Shown in pieces: positions 29,971 to 37,720 of a stretch of DNA of 64,000 nucleotides. The stretch is from Clostridiales bacterium (lineage in GTDB: Bacteria > Bacillota > Clostridia > Christensenellales > UBA1242). Both the position numbers and the translations under genes were made by a program. The stretch covers positions 1 to 64,000 of the forward strand of contig CAKJYJ010000009.1 of assembly GCA_918262735.1 (NCBI GenBank), given 5' to 3'. Each line of letters opens with the position of its first letter. The stretch's first letter is position 1. The notes below the pieces were generated by a model. It was not told the origin of the DNA. It saw only the letters and a program-made list of their open reading frames with translations, and ran no database searches.

Positions 29971-31416
29971 TTAGTTATCTGTTTTGTTTAACAGTTTTTG
30001 AAAGTGTTTAATTAATAATTTTTTTGCTAAATCTGTATTAACATAGGCAAGCCAGTTTAATGAGGCATTATTAATTATCTGCTCATTTTCATCTCTTTCA
30101 ACAACAATTCTTACTTGGTCTCCCTCATATAGTTTTGTGTAAGGAGGAAACTTGGTTTTACCATTGTTTATTATTGCATACTTAAAACCAAAACCTATCT
30201 CTTTATGGATTTTGAATGCAAAGTCCAAAACGGTGCTATCTTTTTGAACATATTTCACTTCTCCAGACCTTGTTTTAACACGCATTAATTCAACGTCTAG
30301 ATTATCCATGTTGTCATCATCAATATATGTTGATAATCTTCCATCAAGCGTTCCAAGTTGCTGTGATATAAACTCATTGTTTGTTCCGTAGAATATTCTA
30401 AAAATATTATCAAAAGCGTCTTTTATTAAAAAATATGGGGCTTTTGTAAACGAATCTGTGCCAATATCGATAATTTTTAATTGATATGCAGAACCACTAA
30501 GTTCCGACACGATATTTTTAATTATTGATAGCTTTTCCATATTTTGATATGTTATAAACACATCATATGTTGGAACTTTTTGAATTATTGATTGGTCAAC
30601 CTTTGAAAAATTAACCTTGCCACAATCATTAATTATACTTTCATAAATTTTGTATTCACTTAATGGCTGGATATCAAAACTAATCGTTCCGTTTTCAATA
30701 ATATTCTTGTTGAGTGAATACTTCATATAATCAATATATTTTGAGTTAATTAAAAAATAATTATCATATTGATAGAAAAAGTTTTCAATATCAAATTGAT
30801 GAGCAATTTTGAAACACTCATTTTTCATTTCGTCATAAAAATATTTGGCCTGTAATATTTTTGCTATTGGTAAAATCCATTTTTCAGTTTCCCTAACCTT
30901 TTCTAACTGTTTAGGAAATTCAAATGTTGAAATTGTGCGAAGGTTATGCAACCTATCGGCAAATTTAATAAAAAAGCCCAATGGATTTTTTTTGCCTATT
31001 GCAATTAGCTTTTTGAACGATTGCTCCTCAATTGACGCTTTCTCAAAACTTTCAATTTCATAAATATCGTTTTCATCTTGAACATACTTCGCCTTGTCTA
31101 TTGCGCTAACACAATCAACAAGCTCGGCAACATTTTGATTAAACTCTGACGCAATTTGGCCAAGGGTGTATCCACAGTCCTCAACAACATCATGAAGAAG
31201 CCCAGCAGAAACAACATCTTCGTCAAAACCAAGATTAGCAAGTATTATTGCAACTTCAACAGGATGAACAATATATGGTTGTCCATCTTTTCTTTTTTGG
31301 TTTTTATGTAAAAGTCTAGCCATTAAATATGCTTTTTCAACCATTTTTACACTTGAACCATTTTGTTTGAAAATTTTAGTTATAATTCTAAATCTTTCAT
31401 CTGTTTCGTCAAGCAT
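29971..31416 (-). CDS. RelA/SpoT-like HD hydrolase with TGS domain but no recognisable synthetase domain
   Basis: About 481 aa. Residues ~25-170 match the (p)ppGpp hydrolase domain of RSH proteins: the HPVEVAIILANLG histidine, LLHDVVEDCGYT (HD and ED motifs) and FADRLHNLRTIS. Residues ~390-455 form a TGS domain (KTRSGEVKYVQKDSTVLDFAFKIHKEIG). The segment between (about 200-390) shows none of the usual synthetase motifs (no R-x-KSxxSxxxK, no GYQSLH). The total is about 250 residues shorter than typical Rel. It is therefore likely a hydrolase-only member acting on guanosine tetra/pentaphosphate or a related nucleotide. The ATG at 31416 overlaps the upstream regulator's stop (ATGCTTGA), with GGAGG before it, so the two are translationally coupled. 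Confidence 0.8.
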   Translation of the reverse strand: MLDETDERFRIITKIFKQNGSSVKMVEKAYLMARLLHKNQKRKDGQPYIVHPVEVAIILANLGFDEDVVSAGLLHDVVEDCGYTLGQIASEFNQNVAELVDCVSAIDKAKYVQDENDIYEIESFEKASIEEQSFKKLIAIGKKNPLGFFIKFADRLHNLRTISTFEFPKQLEKVRETEKWILPIAKILQAKYFYDEMKNECFKIAHQFDIENFFYQYDNYFLINSKYIDYMKYSLNKNIIENGTISFDIQPLSEYKIYESIINDCGKVNFSKVDQSIIQKVPTYDVFITYQNMEKLSIIKNIVSELSGSAYQLKIIDIGTDSFTKAPYFLIKDAFDNIFRIFYGTNNEFISQQLGTLDGRLSTYIDDDNMDNLDVELMRVKTRSGEVKYVQKDSTVLDFAFKIHKEIGFGFKYAIINNGKTKFPPYTKLYEGDQVRIVVERDENEQIINNASLNWLAYVNTDLAKKLLIKHFQKLLNKTDN

Positions 31417-32371
31417 CAATACCCTCCTTTATAAGTTTGTAAATATTATCGTCTTCCTTATTGGATATTTTTGCAAAACGGAAAATATTTGCTTCCAATA
31501 TGTTATTAAAATGATACTCTAACTTGTTTTGAAGTATTGCTATTTTTTGATTTTCGGTTAAACTTGAAGATATTTCGTTTGTGTCCATATACAACTTCTC
31601 AAACAACTCTAATAAATCTTTCATTGCTAAATCTAGGTTCACCTTATAGTCATTAAAAGATAAACAATCATATATTTCTGCATCTGGCTTATCGATAATT
31701 CTTTTTGAAATAATAATAAATTCAACGCAAGGATTATGCTCTCTTCCCCTTGCAACTGTGTTGACCGTGCCAACGCCACCAATATATTTCATATTAGAAG
31801 GTGGATTATTAAAAATCATAAATGCATGGTCATTATTATTCTTATTACTCAAATCAATAAACAAACTTTGTTCATTATAGTCAAAATTACCAGTAAATAA
31901 ATTGTTACACTCTTTGTGTGCATTTAATATATCGTTATTTTTCGTTGACGAATTAACCTTTTTCAACAGTTTTAATGCATCGCTTTTTTGCTTAAGAAAG
32001 GTTGCATAGCAAATAACTCCCTTGTCGCCACAAGATTCATTTGTTATGCTAATAACCCCATAGTTCAACGTGTTTTCTAGATTTGTATGCACTTCACCCT
32101 TGTATGAACTATTATTGTAGTAACAAACCATGTAATTACCCAAATATCTTTCAAAATTCTTCAAATTGAATTCATTTAGATCTGCAAATAAAAAATCATC
32201 AACAGAAACCCCAAACGAGTTTTTTAATGCAATTAAAAATTGAATTGAAGGTTCGCTAGATTTTGTTAAATAGTTATTGATACTCGCTTGAGAAAACCCT
32301 GTTTGCAAAGCAATATACTTTTGAGAATATTTTTCGGCAAGCAGCTTAAGATTTTTTTGAAAATTACTCAT
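31409..32371 (-). CDS. XRE-family regulator with large unknown C-terminal domain
   Basis: About 320 aa from the ATG at 32371, which has AAAGGGG 8 nt upstream; an in-frame ATG at 32425 gives a longer but less likely start. Residues 1-60 are a Cro/C1 helix-turn-helix (LKLLAEKYSQKYIALQTGFSQASINNYLTKSSEPSIQFLIALKNSFGVSVDDFLF). The remaining ~260 residues are unfamiliar; they contain a possible sensor domain (GVISITNESCGDKGVICYATFLKQ, then FIDLSNKNNNDHAFMIFNNPP). It overlaps the RSH-like hydrolase gene by 8 nt. I infer that it regulates, or is regulated with, that enzyme. Confidence 0.75.
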   Translation of the reverse strand: MSNFQKNLKLLAEKYSQKYIALQTGFSQASINNYLTKSSEPSIQFLIALKNSFGVSVDDFLFADLNEFNLKNFERYLGNYMVCYYNNSSYKGEVHTNLENTLNYGVISITNESCGDKGVICYATFLKQKSDALKLLKKVNSSTKNNDILNAHKECNNLFTGNFDYNEQSLFIDLSNKNNNDHAFMIFNNPPSNMKYIGGVGTVNTVARGREHNPCVEFIIISKRIIDKPDAEIYDCLSFNDYKVNLDLAMKDLLELFEKLYMDTNEISSSLTENQKIAILQNKLEYHFNNILEANIFRFAKISNKEDDNIYKLIKEGIDA

Positions 32372-32497
32372 ATGTTTAACCCCTTTGATACCCCATATAT
32401 TATAACAAACATAATAATTTGTCAAATAAATAATTTATTTTCCTAAATTTAAGTTACAATTATCTGAAATAAAAATTTATAAAACTAAACAAAATAA

Positions 32498-32532
32498 AGA
32501 AAAGTAAATTGGCATCGCCAATTTACTTTTTT
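32498..32532 (-). terminator. Terminator of the lipoprotein gene
   Basis: A perfect 13-bp stem (32501-32513 with 32517-32529), a 3-nt loop, and A and T runs outside. It serves the minus gene ending at 32562 and could also act on the plus strand. Confidence 0.85.
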
Positions 32533-32561
32533 ATGTCAATTCTTATATATTTCGAATATTA

Positions 32562-33233
32562 TTACAATACCAAAGTGTTAATATGTGGTATTGCCATGGT
32601 CGATTCATTGAACGTGAATTTTGTAAACTCGTGGTTGCAACCGCCCTGTTCTCCACCACGATATAAACATATATGGTATATGTTATTAGATAGTCTATAC
32701 ACGTCGCCGTCTTCATTGTATTCAAGATACTCTTCCGTTTCTTCAACAAGCCTATCTGGTCTAAATGGATATCCCCTAGCTTCTAAAGCGTGCCTGTTAA
32801 AATCTGAACCATAATAATCAAAATAGTATTTATCGGTTCCGTACCTCTCTCTATTATCAATGTCTTTTTGCTCCGTGCCAAGCACCCACTCATCCGCGTT
32901 GTTTAGAACATAAGTAACCCACTTGTCTGGCCCCTCAACAGTTTCGTCCCAAACGCCAAGATAATTATAAGTTCTTTCAGTTTCTCCTTGCTGGTAACCG
33001 TATTGCAAATAATGTATCAAATATTCTTCATTGCTAATTGTTTCACGCCTATGAATAACCGTCCAATTACTAATCTCTCCTGTACCAGACCTATATGTTA
33101 ATTCAGCCTCATACGAGCTCTCTGGAAATGCACATAAATAGGTTTTTGTTTTATTGCCAAAACAACCAGCCAAAAGAATATTTGACAAAACCAAAACCAT
33201 TGCCATAACTAATATAATATATTTATTCTTCAT
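32562..33233 (-). CDS. Predicted lipoprotein, unknown function (223 aa)
   Basis: The signal sequence ends in the lipobox LLAGC (Cys about residue 24), so the mature protein should be lipid-anchored on the outer face of the membrane. The mature part is acidic and aromatic (WVTYVLNNADEW, YYFDYYGSDFNRHALEARGYPF) without a family I recognise. AGAGGTG precedes the ATG. It is monocistronic, with its own terminator. Confidence 0.8.
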   Translation of the reverse strand: MKNKYIILVMAMVLVLSNILLAGCFGNKTKTYLCAFPESSYEAELTYRSGTGEISNWTVIHRRETISNEEYLIHYLQYGYQQGETERTYNYLGVWDETVEGPDKWVTYVLNNADEWVLGTEQKDIDNRERYGTDKYYFDYYGSDFNRHALEARGYPFRPDRLVEETEEYLEYNEDGDVYRLSNNIYHICLYRGGEQGGCNHEFTKFTFNESTMAIPHINTLVL

Positions 33234-33305
33234 TTTTCACCTCTAATAGTATTATAACCAAAATACAACCCTTCCGCAACAAAATAACAGCAAAATACAT
33301 ACTGA

Positions 33306-33338
33306 ATAAAAAATAAGCGAGGTATTAAAACCTCGCTT
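33306..33338 (-). terminator. Terminator of the 33352 gene
   Basis: The perfect stem AAGCGAGGT (33315-33323) / ACCTCGCTT (33330-33338) has an A-rich left flank that gives a U-run on the minus transcript. Confidence 0.8.
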
Positions 33339-33351
33339 GAAATTATTGTTA

Positions 33352-33918
33352 TTATCTCTCGTAATAATTACGTTGGTCAACAAAATTGCTCGTAGTTCTT
33401 AAATTCTTTAATGTACTTACTTTTTGTTGTGGAGCACCACAATATTCAGCTTCAAGATTACGTAAATTAGCCTCTTCTGCTTGAGCCATTTTTTCATATG
33501 TATGTAATTGTTGTCTCAATTTATCTGATTCATCTCTTGTTAAAACTTTTTTGTTCTTGATTTTTTCTTCAAGTTTTTTACGTTTTTTATCTGATCTAAT
33601 TTTAACAAATGTTCCAAGACCAACGGCAAACAAACCAAAAGCAAATATTCCCGGAGTAAATGTCATAGCAGCAATGCTTGCCACAATTGCAATCGCAGTA
33701 AAGCATCCACCAGCAATTGCCATAATCATACCCGTAATGCCAGTTGCTTTTGCGGTTTTTAATTCAAATTTATCGTCTGTTAATTTTGATTCAACTCTAT
33801 TCAAATCGCTTTTCATTAGTGCGGCCCTTACATCAAAACACTTTGACAAGTAAGATATTAATCTTTCTTTGCTAGCCTTAATATCGGCGGTTATTTCACC
33901 TTTTGTTCTATATGCCAT
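33352..33918 (-). CDS. Small two-helix membrane protein with coiled-coil ends (188 aa)
   Basis: The start is set at the ATG at 33918 (MAYRTKGEITAD), which has AGAGGAGAG about 10 nt upstream; an ATG at 33957 lies in frame but without a site. Charged, helical N- and C-terminal parts flank two adjacent hydrophobic segments (ITGMIMAIAGGCFTAIAIVASIAAMTF and GIFAFGLFAVGLGTFV). The long Lys/Glu-rich second half (KKRKKLEEKIKNKKVLTRDESDKLRQQLHTYEKMAQAEEANLRNLEAEY) should form a coiled coil. The family is not recognised. Confidence 0.7.
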   Translation of the reverse strand: MAYRTKGEITADIKASKERLISYLSKCFDVRAALMKSDLNRVESKLTDDKFELKTAKATGITGMIMAIAGGCFTAIAIVASIAAMTFTPGIFAFGLFAVGLGTFVKIRSDKKRKKLEEKIKNKKVLTRDESDKLRQQLHTYEKMAQAEEANLRNLEAEYCGAPQQKVSTLKNLRTTSNFVDQRNYYER

Positions 33919-34012
33919 ATATAAATCTCTCCTCTCTATGCCTCTATTGTACAACACTTATTGCAAAATGTCAATACTAAAGTTTTACAAATAGATCTTT
34001 ATTATTAATATA

Positions 34013-34777
34013 TTAATTTGTTTTTATTATTGAGTTATCTAACAAATAGTTTTCCTTTAATTTGCGCACTGCATTATTAAGAATAATAACATCATCATCG
34101 TTTAGTTTACTACCAAAATTATTGCACATTATATCAATATAGCCATAATGCAATATTTCCTGCCTTAAAAAGTCATATTTAACATAGTAGGCACTTGCCA
34201 TAGATAACAATGCAAAATCCAACTTTGAATGCGGATTATATTTTAATAATAAGTTCATTGAATTAAAATCGTTTAATATTTCCTCATTAAACCCATCACA
34301 TTGGTTCATGTTTTGAAACGCCCCACTCGCAACTCTAACAACATTACTAAAAGCATCAGCGTTTTTAACAATTTCATTAAAAAGAATAACTCTATCATTA
34401 TTTCCCGTATATGGTTTGGTGTGATATTTAACTGCATCAATTAACACACTTTTCTCGCCAGCGGTTATGCCAAACTGCCCTTCATTTATTTTTGCCAAAA
34501 TGTCAGCACCAACATCGCCGTGATCAATTGACACCTTATCATTATATGTTCCATAATGCTCCCATTGATAAAACCTCCCCACATCATGAAACAAACCAAC
34601 AAGATAGGCAAATTCTCGTTCATCTCTTGATAGTTTAAGTCTGCATGCAATTGTAAAACATGTGTTTGCAACTGTATAACTATGTATTATTTTTCTAAGT
34701 ATATTGCTATCCAATGCATCATACCTAGAAACATAATCCCAAAATATTGAATTATATGTTTGTATTTTCTTTTCCAT
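34013..34777 (-). CDS. HD-domain phosphohydrolase
   Basis: 254 aa. The HD metal-site residues are laid out as HSYTVANTCFTIA (first His), LVGLFHDVGRFYQW (HD), IDHGDVGADIL and IVKNADAFSN (last Asp). Members hydrolyse phosphate esters, often of nucleotides; the substrate here is unknown. The start codon lies inside the 3' end of the upstream Sir2-like gene (26-nt overlap), so the pair is probably translationally coupled. Confidence 0.75.
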   Translation of the reverse strand: MEKKIQTYNSIFWDYVSRYDALDSNILRKIIHSYTVANTCFTIACRLKLSRDEREFAYLVGLFHDVGRFYQWEHYGTYNDKVSIDHGDVGADILAKINEGQFGITAGEKSVLIDAVKYHTKPYTGNNDRVILFNEIVKNADAFSNVVRVASGAFQNMNQCDGFNEEILNDFNSMNLLLKYNPHSKLDFALLSMASAYYVKYDFLRQEILHYGYIDIMCNNFGSKLNDDDVIILNNAVRKLKENYLLDNSIIKTN

Positions 34778-35966
34778 TCAACAGTACCTTTTTAAGATTT
34801 AACATAGCCTCATCAAATCGAAGTTTAACAATTATATCTCCATCTTTTGGACCTTCAACAAGGTATTCTTCAAATCCATCACTAGTTTCATAACCCTCTG
34901 GGTCAATAAATATAATTTTTAAGCCCCTCTCCCTTGCTTGCCTTTCAACCTGCCTTCTATCCGCATGGCAACCCATACATATCAGCGACTTAACATCATT
35001 TTCAAAAACTGGTTTTGCAATATATTCATTTATGTCATAAATACGAAGTATTTTTTCGGGAATACCCATTCTTTTAACAATTCTATCAAAATTATTGTTA
35101 TACACAATACCCTTAAAATAGCCCAGTTTATATAATTCTCCAAAGGTTTTGTATCCCTCGGTTAAATCGGCAGAAAAACACGCCATTGGAACCTCTGCAA
35201 ACTTTAGCCTCATTTTCTTTTCGTTAGAAATCACATCATACAAAAGAGTGTCTTGCTCCGACAAGTAAAACATACCAGTTTCATGATTTTGAACCCTGTA
35301 GGTTTCGTGCATATTATGAAGCGGAGGAATATTGGCATCAATGCTAGGGCCACACCCCATTTCAACTTGCGCTGGCAAATAATCTAAAATATCTCTAACA
35401 TCTTTTGTATATTTTGGATTTTCTCTCGCATCTGGCAAACGATATGTTTTTCTAGATAACTTCCAAATTCTATCTTGCAGGTCTTCATAATCATAACCCT
35501 TACTACAAACAACAATATCAATACTCTCATAATTGTCTGGGAAAACACTTGTGTTTCTTGGATGATTTTTATACTTTGTGATTATTACTTCGGTTTCATT
35601 ATCGTTAATATATCTTCCATCGTCCACACTTCTAAATCCACCAATTTTAAGAGCGTCAAATATTTTATTCTCATATTTAACAACCTCGTCAATTGGCAGA
35701 GTGTTTGTAACATACAAATAATATTTACCAAGAACCAAATAATCTTGCCCATTTATATTATCTGTTTTATAACTATCATAAAAATGAATATATCTTCTTC
35801 TTTGTGTTGTACTATCAATATACCCTGATTTTGACGCATTTTCAGGCCTTTGATTTCTAAACCAACACCCCTCAAAATTAAAATAACCATCTTCACCAAT
35901 AAAGTACTTACTCAAAACCTCTTTTTGGCTTTTATTCAACTTTTCAACAACGTATTCTTTTGCCAT
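34752..35966 (-). CDS. Sir2-like (NAD-binding sirtuin-fold) protein with unknown N-terminal domain
   Basis: 404 aa from the ATG at 35966, which has AGGGAG before it; a longer in-frame start at 36041 is less likely. The C-terminal ~220 residues follow the sirtuin plan. VEMGCGPSIDANIPPLHNMHETY matches the GAGxS...GIP-FR cofactor loop. GYFKGIVYNNNFDRIVKRMG matches the 'G-xx-TxNxDxL...G' segment. VKSLICMGCHADRRQVERQARERGLKIIFIDPEGY matches the late 'DLxxxxGTS...xxxA...G..ii.IN' segment. The first ~180 residues are unfamiliar. It could deacylate proteins or consume NAD. It overlaps the HD-domain gene. The call is by pattern and less sure than the enzymes around it. Confidence 0.55.
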   Translation of the reverse strand: MAKEYVVEKLNKSQKEVLSKYFIGEDGYFNFEGCWFRNQRPENASKSGYIDSTTQRRRYIHFYDSYKTDNINGQDYLVLGKYYLYVTNTLPIDEVVKYENKIFDALKIGGFRSVDDGRYINDNETEVIITKYKNHPRNTSVFPDNYESIDIVVCSKGYDYEDLQDRIWKLSRKTYRLPDARENPKYTKDVRDILDYLPAQVEMGCGPSIDANIPPLHNMHETYRVQNHETGMFYLSEQDTLLYDVISNEKKMRLKFAEVPMACFSADLTEGYKTFGELYKLGYFKGIVYNNNFDRIVKRMGIPEKILRIYDINEYIAKPVFENDVKSLICMGCHADRRQVERQARERGLKIIFIDPEGYETSDGFEEYLVEGPKDGDIIVKLRFDEAMLNLKKVLLNGKENTNI

Positions 35967-36067
35967 ATTTTTCTCCCTAATTAAAGGATAAACAATCCAT
36001 AAACAAAAGTCAACAAAACAATAGTAAATTATTGCTAACAATAATTACTAAAAGATTAAAAATTTTC

Positions 36068-36096
36068 TTGACAATAACAAAAAAACAATATAGAAT
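36068..36096 (+). promoter_or_regulatory. Promoter of the tRNA-Lys(CTT) locus
   Basis: TTGACA (36068-36073), a 17-nt spacer and TAGAAT (36091-36096) form a near-consensus promoter reading into the duplicated tRNA-Lys region. Confidence 0.7.
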
Positions 36097-36189
36097 ATAA
36101 CACGTGTTTTAGAAGAACTAAAGAGTCATAGTTGGCGGCAGGGGTTTTCCCCGACCCATAAAACACAAATTTAATTTAATATCAATTAT

Positions 36190-36240
36190 GGACTTTTAGC
36201 TCTAGACGGCAAGAGCAACTAACTCTTAATCAGTGCACGA
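36190..36240 (+). pseudogene. Degenerate tRNA-Lys copy
   Basis: It starts exactly like the intact tRNA-Lys 168 bp downstream (GGACTTTTAGCTC) and keeps the anticodon loop ACTCTTAATCAGT. The D-loop is changed and the T-arm and 3' acceptor strand are absent. Instead a long imperfect hairpin follows (about 36233-36284, GCACG...CGTGC outer arms and TTGCC/GGCAA inner arms). It cannot be a normal tRNA. Confidence 0.75.
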
Positions 36241-36357
36241 CGCGTTTGGAAAAGTTGCCTGTGGCAAGTTTTTAGCCAAAGCGTGCAAATGCGCCAACAT
36301 TTGCGGCAGGGGCTTCCCCCGACCCACAAAACACAAATTTAATTTAATATCAATTAT

Positions 36358-36433
36358 GGACTTTTAGCTCAGTTGGTAGAGCAACTGACTCTTAATCAGT
36401 GGGTCGGGGGTTCGAGCCCCCCAAAGTCCACCA
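36358..36433 (+). tRNA. tRNA-Lys(CTT)
   Basis: The acceptor GGACTTT pairs with AAAGTCC, then discriminator A and encoded CCA. D-arm AGCTC...GAGC, anticodon loop CTCTTAA (anticodon CTT) and T-arm GGGGGTTCGAGCCCCC are all intact. Confidence 0.97.
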
Positions 36434-36435
36434 CT

Positions 36436-36458
36436 TTAGTGCGAAAGCACTTTTTTTT
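36436..36458 (+). terminator. Terminator of tRNA-Lys(CTT)
   Basis: AGTGC-GAAA-GCACT hairpin (36438-36451) followed by eight T residues, two nt after the tRNA CCA. Confidence 0.75.
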
Positions 36459-36466
36459 ATTTTATT

Positions 36467-36583
36467 GGGACCCCGAAAAGTATTTGCATGTCAAAACTTT
36501 TTGGGGAGAGGAAAAACTGTGCGAAAAGTAAAATTTTGCCATAGCAAAATGAAGCCAAAAGCACGAGTTTTGACGAGGCTCGA
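36467..36583 (+). ncRNA. tRNA-linked structured element, copy 1
   Basis: First of four related elements. It begins GGGACCCCGAAAAGT, forms an 11-bp hairpin with ACTTTTTGGGG (36502-36512), then GAGAGGAAAAACTGTGCG, a second hairpin ATTTTGC-CATA-GCAAAAT (36533-36550), and ends near GACGAGGC. It lies 33 nt after the tRNA-Lys(CTT) CCA on the same strand. Whether it is a small RNA or a mobile DNA element is not known. Confidence 0.55.
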
Positions 36584-36605
36584 ACCAAAGTTTTAACAAA
36601 CATTA

Positions 36606-36713
36606 GGGCTCCCGAAAAGTTGAAAAACTTTTTGGGAAGAGGAAAAGCCTTGCGTAAAGCAAAATTTTGGTTTGTCAAAATGAAGCCTAAAGCAAGTGCT
36701 TTGACGAGGAGCC
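36606..36713 (+). ncRNA. tRNA-linked structured element, copy 2
   Basis: Tandem to copy 1. The hairpin CCCGAAAAGTT-GAAA-AACTTTTTGGG (one G-U pair) is followed by AAGAGGAAAAGCCTTGCG, a second hairpin ATTTTGG...TCAAAAT, a third (AAAGCA/TGCTTT), and GACGAGGAGCC. The last six bases can pair with the opening GGGCTCC to close the whole element. Confidence 0.55.
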
Positions 36714-36717
36714 AGAC

Positions 36718-36774
36718 CGCAACTAAAGTTGCTCCCGCTTTGTGCTAAAAACAGTCCACCGGACTGTTTTCTTT
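36718..36774 (+). terminator. Hairpins and terminator after element copy 2
   Basis: A small hairpin GCAAC-TAAA-GTTGC (36719-36732) precedes a perfect 10-bp stem AAAACAGTCC (36748-36757) / GGACTGTTTT (36761-36770) followed by CTTT. It suggests that the element pair is transcribed on the plus strand. Confidence 0.6.
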
Positions 36775-36783
36775 ACGCAGTCG

Positions 36784-36800
36784 CCCCCAAAGTCCACCAC
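36784..36800 (+). repeat. Direct repeat of the tRNA-Lys(CTT) 3' end
   Basis: CCCCCAAAGTCCACCAC repeats 36418-36434 (T-arm end, acceptor strand and CCA). The repeat pair brackets the two structured elements and looks like the core of a tRNA attachment site. Confidence 0.75.
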
Positions 36801-36889
36801 GATACATTTATTATATAAGGTTTTTTCTGCCACAAAATTCTTTCCTAATAAAAATTAATTTCCCCAAAAATTTTATATATAATCACACA

Positions 36890-36931
36890 AAAAAAAAGAC
36901 TGAGAATACATGTAATTCCCAGCCTTTTTTT
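36890..36931 (-). terminator. Terminator of deoC
   Basis: A long stem with poly-A/poly-T arms (36896-36907 with 36915-36926) lies 50 nt past the deoC stop. Two G-U pairs form on the minus transcript. Confidence 0.7.
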
Positions 36932-36981
36932 GTTGTAGATTTTGCTCTGCACTGCTTTAAGCAATCTTTAATCACAAAAGC

Positions 36982-37638
36982 TTATTGTGCTTTTTCATTA
37001 TCAAGTTCGCTCATAATTTTTGCACCACTTGATGTTCCAATTCTATCTGCGCCAGCGGCTATCATATCCAAAAATGCCTTAGCATCTCTAATTCCACCAG
37101 ATGCTTTTATTCTTTTGTTGGCATTCATGTGCTCTTTCATAAGTTTTAAGTCTTCAAGCCTTGCACCTTCACCAATAAAACCTGTGGATGTTTTAATAAA
37201 CAATGCATCAGACTTATTAACTATATCACACATTTTAATTATTTCTTCACTATTTAATTCGCTAGTTTCAATAATAACTTTAACATCGGCTCCTAAACCG
37301 CAAATTGCGTTTATGTCTTTTACCACTTCGTCATATTTGCCAGCCTTAAATAAGCCCATATTAACAACCATATCTAATTCATCGGCACCATCAGCCACTG
37401 CTCTTTTTGCTTCATCAGCCTTTATTTCGGTTGAATTCATTCCAAGAGGAAACCCAATAACGCAGGCAACTTTTATGTCTGTACCTTTTAACTCATTTTT
37501 TGCAAAAGCCACATAGTATGGATTTACACAAACACTGAAAAAGTTATTCTCTTTTGCCTCATTACAAATTTTTCTTATGTCATCATAGGTTGCAGTTGGT
37601 TTCAAAAGTGTGTGATCAATATATTTAGAATAGTTCAT
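36982..37638 (-). CDS. deoC: Deoxyribose-phosphate aldolase
   Basis: A class I aldolase that cleaves 2-deoxyribose 5-phosphate to acetaldehyde and glyceraldehyde 3-phosphate in deoxynucleoside catabolism. 218 aa, normal length. The opening SKYIDHTLLKPTAT, the region CVNPYYVAFAK, VIGFPLGM, the proton-relay Asp in ADELDMVVNMG, the Schiff-base lysine in LFIKTSTGF and KASGGIRD are all seen. GGAGG precedes the ATG. It stands alone, without other deo genes. Confidence 0.96.
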   Translation of the reverse strand: MNYSKYIDHTLLKPTATYDDIRKICNEAKENNFFSVCVNPYYVAFAKNELKGTDIKVACVIGFPLGMNSTEIKADEAKRAVADGADELDMVVNMGLFKAGKYDEVVKDINAICGLGADVKVIIETSELNSEEIIKMCDIVNKSDALFIKTSTGFIGEGARLEDLKLMKEHMNANKRIKASGGIRDAKAFLDMIAAGADRIGTSSGAKIMSELDNEKAQ

Positions 37639-37720
37639 ATTCCCTCCTTGCCAATTACTCTATCATATTTAATTATTTTTGTCAACGTTTTCATTATTCT
37701 CACATCAAAAATTTGCCGTA

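Larger units (their letters stand above)
36135..36433 (+). repeat. 168-bp tandem duplication carrying tRNA-Lys copies
   Basis: The sequence from GCGGCAGGGG (36135) through the 5' half of tRNA-Lys recurs 168 bp later (36303). Both units share the 33-nt AT-rich leader directly before the tRNA start. The first unit's tRNA is degenerate; the second is intact. Confidence 0.85.

Noticed and set aside
34013..35966. A Thoeris- or DSR-type anti-phage system
   Set aside because: No TIR, DSR-size Sir2 or other defence partner is seen; the Sir2 assignment itself is by pattern only.
36399..36678. Small open frames on both strands over the tRNA-linked elements
   Set aside because: They overlap tRNA-Lys or the conserved hairpins and have no ribosome site; conservation between copies is at the structure level, not codon level.
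36467..36800. tmRNA or a split tRNA-like transcript formed by element plus tRNA 3' end
   Set aside because: No 5' acceptor complement, no tag-peptide frame and no tmRNA pseudoknot pattern; the 3' end belongs to the neighbouring tRNA repeat.
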